Source of the DNA: Burkholderiales bacterium
GTDB lineage: Bacteria; Pseudomonadota; Gammaproteobacteria; Burkholderiales; Burkholderiaceae_C
Direction: 5' to 3'
Assembly (NCBI GenBank): GCA_025363275.1
Contig: JANYEE010000208.1
Span: 1-45,414 of the forward strand
Length of the DNA stretch: 45,414 nucleotides
Part shown: positions 24,289-33,201 of the stretch, one piece after another
Layout of the letters: each line of letters begins with the position of its first letter
Numbering within the stretch: position 1 is the stretch's first letter
Translations under genes and position numbers: made by a program
The notes under the pieces: generated by a model
What the model was told of the DNA's origin: nothing
What the model saw: the letters and a program-made list of their open reading frames with translations, nothing else
The model's database searches: none

Positions 24289-26576
24289 AAAATATTAGTC
24301 AAACCAGCCCGCAGCTGGACGAAATTGAAGGAATAGTTCAAGGCCATCGTGATGGTCATGGATTTGTGTCCCGCGACGACGGTGGCCCCGACATTTACTT
24401 ACCCCCCAATGAGATGCGTGCCGTGCTGCACAAGGACCGCGTGAAAGCGCGGATCGTGCGCAGTGATCGCAAGGGCCGCCCTGAAGGGCGCATCGTCGAA
24501 ATCGTCGAGCGCTCATCGCAACCCATCATTGGCCGCTTGCTGCAAGAGAGCGGCGTGTGGCTGGTGGCACCTGAAGACAAACGCTACGGTCAAGACGTGC
24601 TTATCCCTAAGGGCGCCACCAGCGTGGCTAAGGCCGGACAAGTCGTTGTTGTGGAGCTGGTAGAGCCGCCGGCTTTGTTTGGTCAGCCGGTAGGGCGTAT
24701 CAAGGAAGTACTGGGTGAGGTAGATGACCCCGGCATGGAGATTGAGATTGCCGTACGCAAATACAGCGTGCCACATGAGTTTTCCGAGGCCTGCGTTGCA
24801 TTAGCCCGTACCCTACCTGACAAAGTCCGCCCGCAAGACCATTGCAATCGCATTGACCTGACCGATGTGCCTCTGGTCACTATAGACGGCGAGGATGCGC
24901 GTGATTTTGACGATGCGGTGTATTGCGAACCGGCCACTAAAGGCCGTGGCAAGAGCGCTCAACAGGGCTGGCGCCTGCTAGTGGCGATTGCCGATGTGAG
25001 CCACTACGTGCAGACCGGTTCCGCTATCGACATTGATGCCTATGACCGTGCCACCAGTGTGTACTTTCCCCGCCGCGTGATTCCTATGCTGCCTGAGAAG
25101 TTATCCAACGGACTGTGCTCGCTGAACCCCGAAGTCGAACGGCTGTGCATGGTGTGCGACATGTTCATCACGCCCGATGGCGAGGTCGATGCCTACCAGT
25201 TCTACCCGGCGCTGATGTGGAGCCATGCACGCTTCACCTATACCGAAGTAGCAGCTATCTTGGGCAATACGCGTGGCCCTGAAGCTGCCAAACGCAAGGA
25301 CCGGGTCGACGACCTGTTGAACCTGCATGGCGTGTATCAGGCTTTGTCCAAATCACGTCAAAAGCGTGGAGCCGTGGACTTTGAAACTACTGAGACTCAA
25401 ATTGTTTGCGATGAGAACGGGCGCATTGAAAAGATCGTGCCACGTACTCGCAATGTCGCGCACCGCGTGATTGAAGAGGCCATGTTGGCGGCCAATGTCT
25501 GCAGCGCAGATTTCATTGCCCAGGGCAAACACCCCGGACTTTTCCGGGTTCATGAAGGCCCCACGCCCGAAAAGAAAGAAATCTTGCGCGGCTACCTGAA
25601 AGCCACAGGTGTTGGCCTGACGATTACCGATGACCCCAAGCCAGGCGAATTCCAGGCCATTGCCAACGCAACCAAAGACCGCCCCGACGCGCTGCAAATC
25701 CACTCCATGCTGCTGCGCTCTATGCAGCAGGCAATTTACACGCCGATCAATAGCGGTCACTTTGGTTTGGCGTATGAGGCTTACACGCACTTCACCAGCC
25801 CGATTCGCCGCTACCCTGATTTGCTGGTGCACCGTGTTATCAAGGCTATTTTGGCCAAAGCACGCTATCAATTGCCTGCCTTGCCGACCCCGGGCGAGGC
25901 GCATGCCAAGCTTTCACGCCGTTTAGAAAAGGGCTTGGCCGCCAAAGTGGCACAGCCCGGTATCAAGCCCCGTAAAGCCACCGCCGAGCAGCAAGCCTGG
26001 GAGGCGGCAGGTCTGCATTGCAGCGCCAACGAGCGCCGTGCGGATGAAGCCAGCCGCGATGTAGAGGCCTGGCTGAAGTGCAAATACATGCGCGAGCATC
26101 TGGGCGAGGAGTATTCAGGTGTGGTCACGGCTGCCACTACCTTCGGTATCTTCGTCACCTTGGATGCCATGTATGTGGAGGGCTTGGTCCACATTACTGA
26201 GCTGGGCGGCGAGTACTACCGCTTTGACGAGGCGCGCCAAGAGCTGCGCGGAGAACGCACGGGCATTCGCTATGCGATTGGCACCCGGGTGCGGGTGCAG
26301 GTGAGCCGCGTTGATCTCGATGGGCGCAAGATCGACTTCCGCCTGGTGACGCCGGGCGAAGAGGGCATAGCACGTGGATTCACCGACAAAGCTGTCCGTG
26401 ATGCCAAACCCCGTCCCGTTGCATCGCCCCGCATTGTGGATGACTTAGATACGCGGGTTCCTCCATCAAAGGCGTCAGATCGTAAACGCTCGGCTGGGAA
26501 GAAAGCCGTGCGTAGTGAGCGGACTGCCGACCGTCCGGCTGCCAAATCGGGTAAAGCTGTACGTAAACGCCACTAG
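24285..26576 (+). CDS. rnr: Ribonuclease R (3'-5' exoribonuclease, RNB family); N-terminus unresolved
   Basis: A processive 3'-5' exoribonuclease that degrades structured RNA. Cold-shock domains (LDEIEGIVQGHRDGHGFVS... and IIGRLLQESGVWLVAPEDKR) precede the RNB domain, with PLVTIDGEDARDFDDAVYCE for the catalytic aspartates, TSVYFPRRVIPMLPEKLSNG, YTHFTSPIRRYPDLLVHR and WLKCKYMREHLGEEY. An S1 domain (YSGVVTAATTFGIFVTLDAM) and a basic tail (KKAVRSERTADRPAAKSG) follow. Unlike E. coli RNase R, no N-terminal helix-turn-helix region is encoded, because tRNA-Leu lies directly upstream on the other strand. No in-frame ATG, GTG or TTG exists between a GTG at 24234, inside the tRNA gene, and a codon in the first cold-shock domain. 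The ATC at 24285 is chosen because AGGAAAGAGAG ends 7 nt before it; this is uncertain. Confidence 0.9.
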   Translation: MKNISQTSPQLDEIEGIVQGHRDGHGFVSRDDGGPDIYLPPNEMRAVLHKDRVKARIVRSDRKGRPEGRIVEIVERSSQPIIGRLLQESGVWLVAPEDKRYGQDVLIPKGATSVAKAGQVVVVELVEPPALFGQPVGRIKEVLGEVDDPGMEIEIAVRKYSVPHEFSEACVALARTLPDKVRPQDHCNRIDLTDVPLVTIDGEDARDFDDAVYCEPATKGRGKSAQQGWRLLVAIADVSHYVQTGSAIDIDAYDRATSVYFPRRVIPMLPEKLSNGLCSLNPEVERLCMVCDMFITPDGEVDAYQFYPALMWSHARFTYTEVAAILGNTRGPEAAKRKDRVDDLLNLHGVYQALSKSRQKRGAVDFETTETQIVCDENGRIEKIVPRTRNVAHRVIEEAMLAANVCSADFIAQGKHPGLFRVHEGPTPEKKEILRGYLKATGVGLTITDDPKPGEFQAIANATKDRPDALQIHSMLLRSMQQAIYTPINSGHFGLAYEAYTHFTSPIRRYPDLLVHRVIKAILAKARYQLPALPTPGEAHAKLSRRLEKGLAAKVAQPGIKPRKATAEQQAWEAAGLHCSANERRADEASRDVEAWLKCKYMREHLGEEYSGVVTAATTFGIFVTLDAMYVEGLVHITELGGEYYRFDEARQELRGERTGIRYAIGTRVRVQVSRVDLDGRKIDFRLVTPGEEGIARGFTDKAVRDAKPRPVASPRIVDDLDTRVPPSKASDRKRSAGKKAVRSERTADRPAAKSGKAVRKRH

Positions 26577-26592
26577 GTGTAGTGCTTGCGGT

Positions 26593-26616
26593 GCACAGGC
26601 GCTAAAGCGTCTGTGC
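26593..26616. terminator. Strong hairpin between convergent genes
   Basis: GCACAGGCGC, loop TAAA and GCGTCTGTGC form ten pairs, one of them G-U. It lies between the RNase R stop (26576) and the NAD(P)HX enzyme stop (26602), and includes the latter. It lacks a T-run in either direction, so its termination activity is uncertain; protection of mRNA 3' ends is another possibility. Confidence 0.5.
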
Positions 26617-28059
26617 CAACTGGTGTGCAGTCATCGCTCCGGCACTTGCTGGCCACTGGTCCGCTAATTTCCCGTGTCGGTAAACAGCAGCGCAGCTTGC
26701 TGAGAACGCATCCTGTTGCTGTGCGAGGTAGCTTCCAATGAGACCGGCCAAAACGTCACCTGTTCCTGCGGTGGCCAAGCGTGCATTGCCTGTTGGGTTG
26801 ATGCATGGTGGCCGTCCCGGCGCTGCAATTACGCTGCCCGAGCCTTTTAGTACAACGACACATTGCCATTGGTCTGCCAAACGTTGGGCCGCAGCAATGC
26901 GGTTCGCCTGCACGTATGCAACGCTGGTGACCAATAGCCTTGCCGCCTCTAGCGGGTGTGGTGTGAGTACGGTAGTTCCATAGGCTCGGCGTGCTAACTC
27001 TCGCTGGGTTTGCTCAGACAGGGCTAGATGATTTAGAGCATCTGCATCTAAGACCAAGCGCCTTGAGCGTTGAACAACGTCCAACAGGTGCGCCGCCATT
27101 GATGAGCCACCTCCGCAACCCGCTACGACCGCCATGGATTCAATGGGTAGTGAACGGGCGTCACGAACCATTAGCTCAGGCAAGTTGTGGTCTAGCGCAG
27201 GTGCATCATTGGCTAATAAGCCTACAAATATACGCCCCGCTCCACCTCGCAAGGCTGCGCGCGCTGCCAATAGGGCCGCGCCCACCATGCCGGTGTCGCC
27301 TCCAATGACCGCGACATCTCCAAAAGAGCCTTTGTGTGTGTTGTGAGGTCTGTATTCATTTTGGGGCGGTCCGCCCAGATTGGCGACAGGTAACTCGGTG
27401 TGCGTGGTACCTAGCGGGTTGAACCAGATGTCTCCGCCGTACGCTCTGCCATCTGCCGTAAAAAGACCCGGTTTGAGCGTCAACAAACTCAAAGTGAAAT
27501 CGGCCTGGATGGTGTGGCTCGCTGCAACACCGGTGTCAACCTGCAAGCCGGTTGGTGTGTCTATTGAGAGTACCGGACAAGCGCTCGCGTTGATATGCGC
27601 AATCCAGGTCTGACAAATTGCATCAAAGCCGTCGGATTTTCCGATGCCAAATAGCGCATCTACGCAAAAATCGAATCCCATAGGCGCGTTGGCTTGAAAG
27701 ACGACTCCCGCTTCAGCAGCACGCTGATGCGCTTTCAGGGCATCGCCCATGCGCGGCTGCACGCTTGGCAGTTCAGAAACAACCACCTGTTTCCCCATAC
27801 GATGCAGATGTAATGCTGCTTCCAAGCCATCACCACCGTTGTTGCCTGGACCGCAAGGAATCCAGACAAGTCGCGCATGGGGCGCGAGCGCCGCCACCAG
27901 TTTTGCGACGGCCACGCCGGCGCGCTGCATCAAAGACTCGGATTCGGGGCCGGTGGCGTGGGTATTTTCCAGCCGGCGGGTTGCTGCAATATCAAAGAGG
28001 GGAAAGGGGTAGGGTGGTGCGAGCCAGTCGCTCGCCACCCTTTCAGAATTCGTAAACAT
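26602..28059 (-). CDS. nnrDE: Bifunctional NAD(P)H-hydrate epimerase / ADP-dependent dehydratase
   Basis: Repairs damaged NAD(P)H: an epimerase domain interconverts R- and S-NAD(P)HX, and an ADP-dependent dehydratase returns them to NAD(P)H. With the ATG at 28059 the protein has 485 residues. The YjeF_N domain (about 20-215) has LMQRAGVAVAKLV, IPCGPGNNGGDGLEAA (70-78 glycine-rich loop) and CVDALFGIGKSDGF. The carbohydrate-kinase-like domain (about 230-480) has HKGSFGDVAVIGGDTGMVGA, GCGGG, LTPHPLEAARLL, VVLKGSGSVI and the GTGD motif at 432-435 (NARLATAGTGDVLAG). The ATG overlaps the 3' end of the metallo-hydrolase gene by 17 nt. In-frame codons further upstream lie within that gene and are rejected. 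Confidence 0.94.
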   Translation of the reverse strand: MFTNSERVASDWLAPPYPFPLFDIAATRRLENTHATGPESESLMQRAGVAVAKLVAALAPHARLVWIPCGPGNNGGDGLEAALHLHRMGKQVVVSELPSVQPRMGDALKAHQRAAEAGVVFQANAPMGFDFCVDALFGIGKSDGFDAICQTWIAHINASACPVLSIDTPTGLQVDTGVAASHTIQADFTLSLLTLKPGLFTADGRAYGGDIWFNPLGTTHTELPVANLGGPPQNEYRPHNTHKGSFGDVAVIGGDTGMVGAALLAARAALRGGAGRIFVGLLANDAPALDHNLPELMVRDARSLPIESMAVVAGCGGGSSMAAHLLDVVQRSRRLVLDADALNHLALSEQTQRELARRAYGTTVLTPHPLEAARLLVTSVAYVQANRIAAAQRLADQWQCVVVLKGSGSVIAAPGRPPCINPTGNARLATAGTGDVLAGLIGSYLAQQQDAFSASCAAVYRHGKLADQWPASAGAMTAHQLAQTL

Positions 28060-28930
28060 CACCTTCCCGGGCAAGTCGGACGTCCAAGCCTCGCACAGAC
28101 GTAGCATTGGTTGCCAGTGCGGCTGCAAACGCCGCCTCCAGCGCATCGTCGCTGCGGGTGGGCTCGTGGTGGGTGCAAAACAGCAGCTTGGCGCCCGCGG
28201 CCTTGGCCGTCGCAATGCTGCTGCTAAAGGTTCCGTGACCCCAACCCTTCTTGGCTGGGTATTCGTCATCGGTATAGGAGCAGTCGGCAATGAAGACGTC
28301 TACGCCCCGAATCGCATCCTCAATGGCACGTGTCTTTTCGTCGACGAAGGTCTGGTACTCAGCGTAACCATCATCGCCAGGTTCATAGATGTTGTAAGGT
28401 GGCTCGTGGTCCCCCGTGAAGAACACCGACTTGCCCTTGCATTCAATTCGATAGCCGAAATCAATCACCGGGTGGCTGAGCAATACCGGCGTGACTTTGG
28501 CTGATCCAATCTCCACTGTTTCGCCCGGCTTCAACGTCACGTACTCAATGTGCGCTTTCATTTCCGCTTCGCGCACAGGGAAATAGCTGTACTGCAGTTG
28601 TACTGACATGACTTGTTCGATGCCTTTGCCAGACACGGGGTCGAAACCGCCGTGCAGTCGCAAGGTGTTTCCCGGTATGAAATTGGGAATGAAAAATGGC
28701 AAGCCTTGAATATGGTCCCAGTGCGAATGGCTAATGAGCACATTGGCAGTGACCGGCAATTCAGCTAACAAGGTTTGTGACAGTGGAAAGATGCCAGTTC
28801 CCGCATCCAGCACCAGCAGTTCGTTGTTATCTGTGCGAATTTCAATGCAGGTCGTGTTGCCCCCGTATCGGACAGTTTTAGGTCCGGGCGATGCAATGGA
28901 GCCGCGAACACCCCAAAATCTAACCTTCAT
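28043..28930 (-). CDS. MBL-fold metallo-hydrolase
   Basis: A 295-residue metallo-beta-lactamase-fold hydrolase beginning MKVRFWGVRGSIASPGPKTV. The metal motif HSHWDH (68-73) is in LISHSHWDHIQGLPFF; further ligands are in LSHPV, FTGDHEPP and FCTHHEPTRSDD. The N-terminus and RYGGNTTCIEIR identify the family often annotated as MBL-fold hydrolase next to signalling genes. Candidate activities include phosphodiesterase or lactonase; the substrate is unknown. The ATG at 28930 has AGGAG at good spacing, and the alternative upstream codon at 28945 adds only five residues. It lies 11 nt after the HDOD gene and overlaps the NAD(P)HX repair gene, so the three form an operon. Confidence 0.9.
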   Translation of the reverse strand: MKVRFWGVRGSIASPGPKTVRYGGNTTCIEIRTDNNELLVLDAGTGIFPLSQTLLAELPVTANVLISHSHWDHIQGLPFFIPNFIPGNTLRLHGGFDPVSGKGIEQVMSVQLQYSYFPVREAEMKAHIEYVTLKPGETVEIGSAKVTPVLLSHPVIDFGYRIECKGKSVFFTGDHEPPYNIYEPGDDGYAEYQTFVDEKTRAIEDAIRGVDVFIADCSYTDDEYPAKKGWGHGTFSSSIATAKAAGAKLLFCTHHEPTRSDDALEAAFAAALATNATSVRGLDVRLAREGDVYEF

Positions 28931-28941
28931 CGGAAACTCCT

Positions 28942-29784
28942 TCAAACTTTTGCGAAGACCTTGGCCTCTTCGAACAAGGGATTGAGGTCGCCCATGGAGG
29001 CGATCACAGCGTCCAAGGTGCCCCCCAATCGTTTTTCAACGGATGCCGGAAACTCATCAAGGTAGGGATTTCCGCCAAAACCAAATTTCAACTTTTTACT
29101 GATTTGGTTGGCGCCAAACACACAAGCAATCATGTCCGTGTCTTTAAAATTAGAGGGGTGCTGGTGTCGGATGGTTTCAATTAAGTGAGGCGCAAAACGC
29201 CATTTCTCAACCAGCATAGCGCCTACTAATACATGGTCCGCCCCGATCTCGCGTTGCAAGGCAGTATGTAGCGCTTCCCCGGTGGCCTGACTGTGCAATA
29301 GCGCCACTTTGAACTCTTTGGGCATCATTTGGGCAAAAACCACTTTTCCAAAATCATGCAACAGACCCGCAATGAAGCAATCCATCGGGTCTGCATCGTC
29401 GACTCTTGCTGCTAATTGCTTCGCCAGTGCGGCGGTTGCCAAAGAATGCAGTAAGTACTGCTGCGCGTCGAAACCAGATTCATTGTCCTTGGGCAACATG
29501 CCGATGGCCGCAATGCTCAATGCAAGGTTCTTGATCGTGTTGAAGCCCATGTACACCACAGCGTTGCCAATGGACGTGATTTGTTTGGGAAGACTGTAGT
29601 AGGCCGAATTGACCACTTTCAGGATTTTGACGGTAACAACGGGGTCCTTGTCGATGACCTCCACCAAATCTTTTGGGGTGCTATTGACATCCCGCGTCAG
29701 TTCCAAAATGCGCTGCACGCTCTTGGGGAATGCAGGCATGCTTTCCACTGCAGCGGTCAATCGTTGCGAAAGTTCAGGACTCAT
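28942..29784 (-). CDS. HDOD-domain signalling protein
   Basis: A 280-residue protein made almost entirely of an HDOD domain, a helical output module related to HD hydrolases, used in stress and c-di-GMP related signalling. It starts MSPELSQRLTAAVESMPAFP, then LVEVIDKDPVVTVKILKVVN, SAYYSLPKQITSIGNAVVYM and GFNTIKNLALSIA. The HD pair H143-D144 is retained in GLLHDFGKVVFAQ, whereas many HDOD proteins lack a full active site, so residual hydrolase activity is possible. No receiver or GGDEF/EAL domain is fused. It is the first gene of the HDOD - MBL - NAD(P)HX operon. Confidence 0.92.
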   Translation of the reverse strand: MSPELSQRLTAAVESMPAFPKSVQRILELTRDVNSTPKDLVEVIDKDPVVTVKILKVVNSAYYSLPKQITSIGNAVVYMGFNTIKNLALSIAAIGMLPKDNESGFDAQQYLLHSLATAALAKQLAARVDDADPMDCFIAGLLHDFGKVVFAQMMPKEFKVALLHSQATGEALHTALQREIGADHVLVGAMLVEKWRFAPHLIETIRHQHPSNFKDTDMIACVFGANQISKKLKFGFGGNPYLDEFPASVEKRLGGTLDAVIASMGDLNPLFEEAKVFAKV

Positions 29785-29854
29785 GAGTCAACATACCTCG
29801 GTTTAATGCATTGTGGCATCACTTGCAGCCCTGAAAAGCTTGGTTGCGGGTACT

Positions 29855-29883
29855 TTGGAGCCTACAGGTTCGAATGCTATAAT
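29855..29883 (+). promoter_or_regulatory. rpsB: Promoter for the rpsB operon
   Basis: TTGGAG (29855-29860), a 17-nt spacer and TATAAT (29878-29883), preceded by TGC, make a sigma-70 promoter with an extended -10. Transcription would start near 29890, leaving a leader of about 125 nt before rpsB, enough for the S2 autoregulatory structure known in other proteobacteria; that part is inference. Confidence 0.8.
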
Positions 29884-30015
29884 TGCAAGGCTTTGCTATA
29901 ACTAGTGGCAATTCAATCGCAAACCAATCCCACCAAGGTGTTAGCTATTCAATGTTCTTTACATTTGATTAGTTAATAAGCGGATTGGATTTTAGATCTA
30001 ACCTTTGGAGTTTTT

Positions 30016-30768
30016 ATGGCAATTACTATGCGCGAAATGCTGGAAGCAGGCGTTCACTTTGGACACCAAACACGCTTCTGGAACCCCAAGATGGCTCCGT
30101 TCATTTTCGGTCATCGCAACAAAATTCACATCATAAATTTGGAAAAATCGCTGCCGATGTTCCAGGATGCTGCGAAGTTCGTCCGTCAGCTGACGGCCAA
30201 GCGCGGCACCATTTTGATGGTTGGTACCAAGCGCCAAGCACGCGAAACCGTGTCCGCCGAAGCGCAGCGCGCTGGCGTCCCCTTTGTGGATCAGCGTTGG
30301 TTGGGCGGCATGTTGACTAACTTTAAGACAGTCAAGACATCAATCAAGCGCCTTAAAGACATGAAGATCCAGCAAGAGGCTGGTTTGGATAGCATGAGCA
30401 AGAAAGAGCAACTGATGTTTGCTCGTGAATTAGCCAAGCTGGAAAAAGATATTGGTGGCATTCAGGATATGGGCGCCTTGCCTGATGCTATTTTTGTGAT
30501 CGACGTGGGCTACCACAAGATCGCTATTGCCGAAGCTCGCAAGCTAGGTATTCCTCTGATCGGTGTTGTTGATTCCAACCATTCCCCAGAAGGTATTGAT
30601 TACGTGATTCCTGGTAACGACGACTCCGCCAAGGCTGTGACTCTGTACGCTCGCGGTATCGCTGATGCAATTCTGGAAGGCCGTGCTAACGCTGTTGACG
30701 ATGTGGTCAAGGCTGTTGCGGCTGAAGGATCTGACGAATTCGTTGAGGTGAGCGAAGCTTCTGCTTGA
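30016..30768 (+). CDS. rpsB: 30S ribosomal protein S2
   Basis: A 250-residue small-subunit protein. It begins [20 protein letters not shown] and contains [61 protein letters not shown] and [20 protein letters not shown], all hallmark S2 blocks. GGAG lies 6 nt before the ATG. It is the head of the long operon, followed by tsf after an attenuator-like terminator. Confidence 0.99.
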   Translation: MAITMREMLEAGVHFGHQTRFWNPKMAPFIFGHRNKIHIINLEKSLPMFQDAAKFVRQLTAKRGTILMVGTKRQARETVSAEAQRAGVPFVDQRWLGGMLTNFKTVKTSIKRLKDMKIQQEAGLDSMSKKEQLMFARELAKLEKDIGGIQDMGALPDAIFVIDVGYHKIAIAEARKLGIPLIGVVDSNHSPEGIDYVIPGNDDSAKAVTLYARGIADAILEGRANAVDDVVKAVAAEGSDEFVEVSEASA

Positions 30769-30783
30769 AGTTGCGTTGACCCT

Positions 30784-30813
30784 AAAAAGGGGGCTTTGTG
30801 GCCCCTTTTTTTT
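30784..30813 (+). terminator. Terminator/attenuator between rpsB and tsf
   Basis: AAAAAGGGG, loop GCTTTGTGG and CCCCTTTTTTTT lie 16 nt after the rpsB stop. Together with only 40 nt before the tsf ATG, it probably lowers expression of tsf and downstream genes relative to rpsB rather than ending the operon. Confidence 0.85.
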
Positions 30814-30853
30814 AGCACTGATTAAACTAACAAATTGTTGATGGAGTAGAAAA

Positions 30854-31783
30854 ATGACTGCAATTACCGCACGTATGGTTGCCGAACTGCGTGGCAAGAC
30901 GGACGCCCCCATGATGGAATGCAAAAAAGCATTGACTGAAGCGCAGGGTGACATGGTTAAGGCAGAAGAGTTGCTGCGTGTCAAACTTGGAAGTAAGGCA
31001 GGCAAGGCTGCTGCACGCGTAACTGCTGAAGGCGTTGTTACCAGCTTCATGGATGGCAACGTTGGTGCCATCGTCGAAGTGAATTGCGAAACTGACTTTG
31101 TGACCAAGAACGACAGCTTTCTTGCAATCGCCAATGCCGCCGCCATGCTAGTGGCAAAGCACAACCCTGCCGATGTTGCAGCCTTGGCGGCACTGGAATA
31201 CGCGCAAGACGGTTTCGGCCCGACATTGGAAGATGTGCGCAAAGGTCTGATCGGCAAGATCGGAGAAAACATGACTTTCCGCCGTTTCAATCGCTACGCA
31301 TCTGGTTCGAAGCTGGCGGGTTACCTGCACGGCACCCGCATTGGCGTGGTCTTGGAGTTCACTGGTGATGAGGTCGCTGCTAAAGATGTCGCCATGCACG
31401 TGGCTGCGATGAAACCCGTGTCGCTGACGAGCGCTGATGTGCCCCCAGAATTGATTGAGCGCGAGCGCTCTGTCGCGACTGCCAAGGCCGCTGAAGACGC
31501 GGCTGTGGCAACTGCTGCCGGCAAGCCCGTGCAAACTGCTGAGATTGTTGCCAAGCGCATCGAAGGCGGCGTTCTGAAGTATCTCAAGGAAGTCTCTTTG
31601 GTCGACCAAGTCTTCGTCAAGGCAGCTGATGGTAAACAAACCGTGGGCGCGATGTTGAAGGAGAAGGCAACCGACGTGAATAGCTTCACGCTGTACGTGG
31701 TCGGTGAAGGCATTGAAAAAAAAGTGGACGACTTTGCTGCTGAAGTTGCTGCACAAGTTGCTGCAGCCCAAGCGGCGGCTTAA
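30854..31783 (+). CDS. tsf: Elongation factor Ts
   Basis: Guanine-nucleotide exchange factor for EF-Tu. The 309-residue protein (E. coli 283) begins [20 protein letters not shown] and has [21 protein letters not shown] (N-terminal UBA-like domain). The EF-Tu contact motif is [11 protein letters not shown], followed by RRFNRYASG in the core and a C-terminal part ending [12 protein letters not shown]. The tail has an alanine-rich extension. The gene follows rpsB with an attenuator between, and pyrH is next. Confidence 0.99.
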   Translation: MTAITARMVAELRGKTDAPMMECKKALTEAQGDMVKAEELLRVKLGSKAGKAAARVTAEGVVTSFMDGNVGAIVEVNCETDFVTKNDSFLAIANAAAMLVAKHNPADVAALAALEYAQDGFGPTLEDVRKGLIGKIGENMTFRRFNRYASGSKLAGYLHGTRIGVVLEFTGDEVAAKDVAMHVAAMKPVSLTSADVPPELIERERSVATAKAAEDAAVATAAGKPVQTAEIVAKRIEGGVLKYLKEVSLVDQVFVKAADGKQTVGAMLKEKATDVNSFTLYVVGEGIEKKVDDFAAEVAAQVAAAQAAA

Positions 31784-31838
31784 GTCGTTCGCTTTGTCGC
31801 GTTAGATTCCACCCCCACATTCACCGAAGGAGTCACCC

Positions 31839-32561
31839 ATGCAGCCATCCAAACCCGCCTACCAACGCATTTTGTTGAAGTTGTCCGGCGAGGCTTTGAT
31901 GGGTGACGATCAGTTTGGCATCAATCGAGACACCATCGTGCGTATGGTGGATGAAATTGCTGAAGTGACTCGCCTCGGTGTGGAGGTGGCAGTTGTCATT
32001 GGCGGAGGAAACATTTTCCGTGGCGTGGCGGGCGGCTCGGTGGGTATGGATCGTGCCACAGCAGATTACATGGGTATGCTGGCCACCGTAATGAACGCAT
32101 TGGCGCTGGGTGACACCATGAATAAGGCGGGTCTTACTGCGCGGGTGATGTCGGCGATTGGTATCGAGCAAGTCGTTGAGCCTTATGTTCGCCCGAAAGC
32201 ATTGCAATATCTGGAAGAGGGCAAGGTGGTGATTTTCGCGGCTGGCACGGGAAACCCGTTCTTTACGACGGATACGGCAGCGGCGCTACGAGGTGCCGAA
32301 ATTGGTGCACAAATCGTATTGAAGGCGACTAAAGTAGATGGCGTTTATTCTGCTGATCCCAAGAAAGATCCCAATGCGACCCGCTTCGCCCATATCACTT
32401 TTGACCAAGCTATGAACCAGAACCTAGGCATCATGGATGCGGCGGCCTTTGCGTTGTGTAGAGACCAGAAGTTACCCATCAAAGTTTTCTCTATCGTTAA
32501 GCACGGCGCTTTGAAACGCGTTGTGATGGGTGAAGACGAAGGAACCTTGGTTCACGTTTGA
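31839..32561 (+). CDS. pyrH: UMP kinase
   Basis: Phosphorylates UMP to UDP, feeding pyrimidine nucleotide synthesis. The 240-residue protein has [85 protein letters not shown] and [20 protein letters not shown], all bacterial UMP kinase blocks. AGGAG (CCGAAGGAGTCACCC) precedes the ATG. It lies 55 nt after tsf and 47 nt before frr. Confidence 0.99.
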   Translation: MQPSKPAYQRILLKLSGEALMGDDQFGINRDTIVRMVDEIAEVTRLGVEVAVVIGGGNIFRGVAGGSVGMDRATADYMGMLATVMNALALGDTMNKAGLTARVMSAIGIEQVVEPYVRPKALQYLEEGKVVIFAAGTGNPFFTTDTAAALRGAEIGAQIVLKATKVDGVYSADPKKDPNATRFAHITFDQAMNQNLGIMDAAAFALCRDQKLPIKVFSIVKHGALKRVVMGEDEGTLVHV

Positions 32562-32608
32562 GTGTCTGCAGGGTGCGTTTGGCATCCGTTTCGACTGGAG
32601 TTTGAAAA

Positions 32609-33169
32609 ATGGCAATCAGTGAAGTCATATCTAATCTGGATACTAAGATGGATCAATCCATCGGTGCATTCAAGAACAACTTGACCAAAATCCGTACAGG
32701 GCGTGCCAGCCCTGCACTACTGGAATCTGTACAGGTGGACTACTACGGTTCCATGGTTCCTCTCAGCCAAGTGGCCAACTTGTCTCTTTTAGACTCTCGA
32801 ACCGTTAGCGTTCAGCCCTGGGAAAAGGGTATGGGTGCCAAGATCGAGAAGGCTATTCGTGAAAGCGACTTGGGTCTCAATCCTTCATCCATGGGGGACT
32901 TGATTCGCGTGCCCATGCCCGTTATGTCGGAAGAGCGCCGCCGCGAGTTGACCAAGCTGGTGCGCAATGAAGGAGAGGGCGCCAAAGTCGCTATTCGCAA
33001 CCTGCGCCGTGATGCCAATGAGGCAGTAAAGAAACTGGTCAAGGACAAGCTTGCTTCGGAAGACGATCAGAAACGTTCCGAGGCGGATATTCAAAGGCTG
33101 ACGGATCGCCATATTGCCGAAGTCGATCGTCTCATCGTATCCAAAGAAGCCGACATCATGGCGGTTTGA
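32609..33169 (+). CDS. frr: Ribosome recycling factor
   Basis: Splits post-termination ribosomes with EF-G. The 186-residue protein has the coiled-coil and beta-domain pattern, with [80 protein letters not shown] and [20 protein letters not shown]. Length and order match the family exactly. Its last bases overlap an in-frame TTG for uppS. Confidence 0.99.
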   Translation: MAISEVISNLDTKMDQSIGAFKNNLTKIRTGRASPALLESVQVDYYGSMVPLSQVANLSLLDSRTVSVQPWEKGMGAKIEKAIRESDLGLNPSSMGDLIRVPMPVMSEERRRELTKLVRNEGEGAKVAIRNLRRDANEAVKKLVKDKLASEDDQKRSEADIQRLTDRHIAEVDRLIVSKEADIMAV

Positions 33170-33201
33170 CGCTTGATTCCAATATTCGTCTGCGCCATTG
33201 G

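Noticed and set aside
29876..29908. GCTATAATTGCAAGGCTTTGCTATAAC near the rpsB promoter as a repeat copy
   Set aside because: It is better explained as a TATAAT promoter with a short direct repeat. It lacks the conserved left part of the dispersed repeat.
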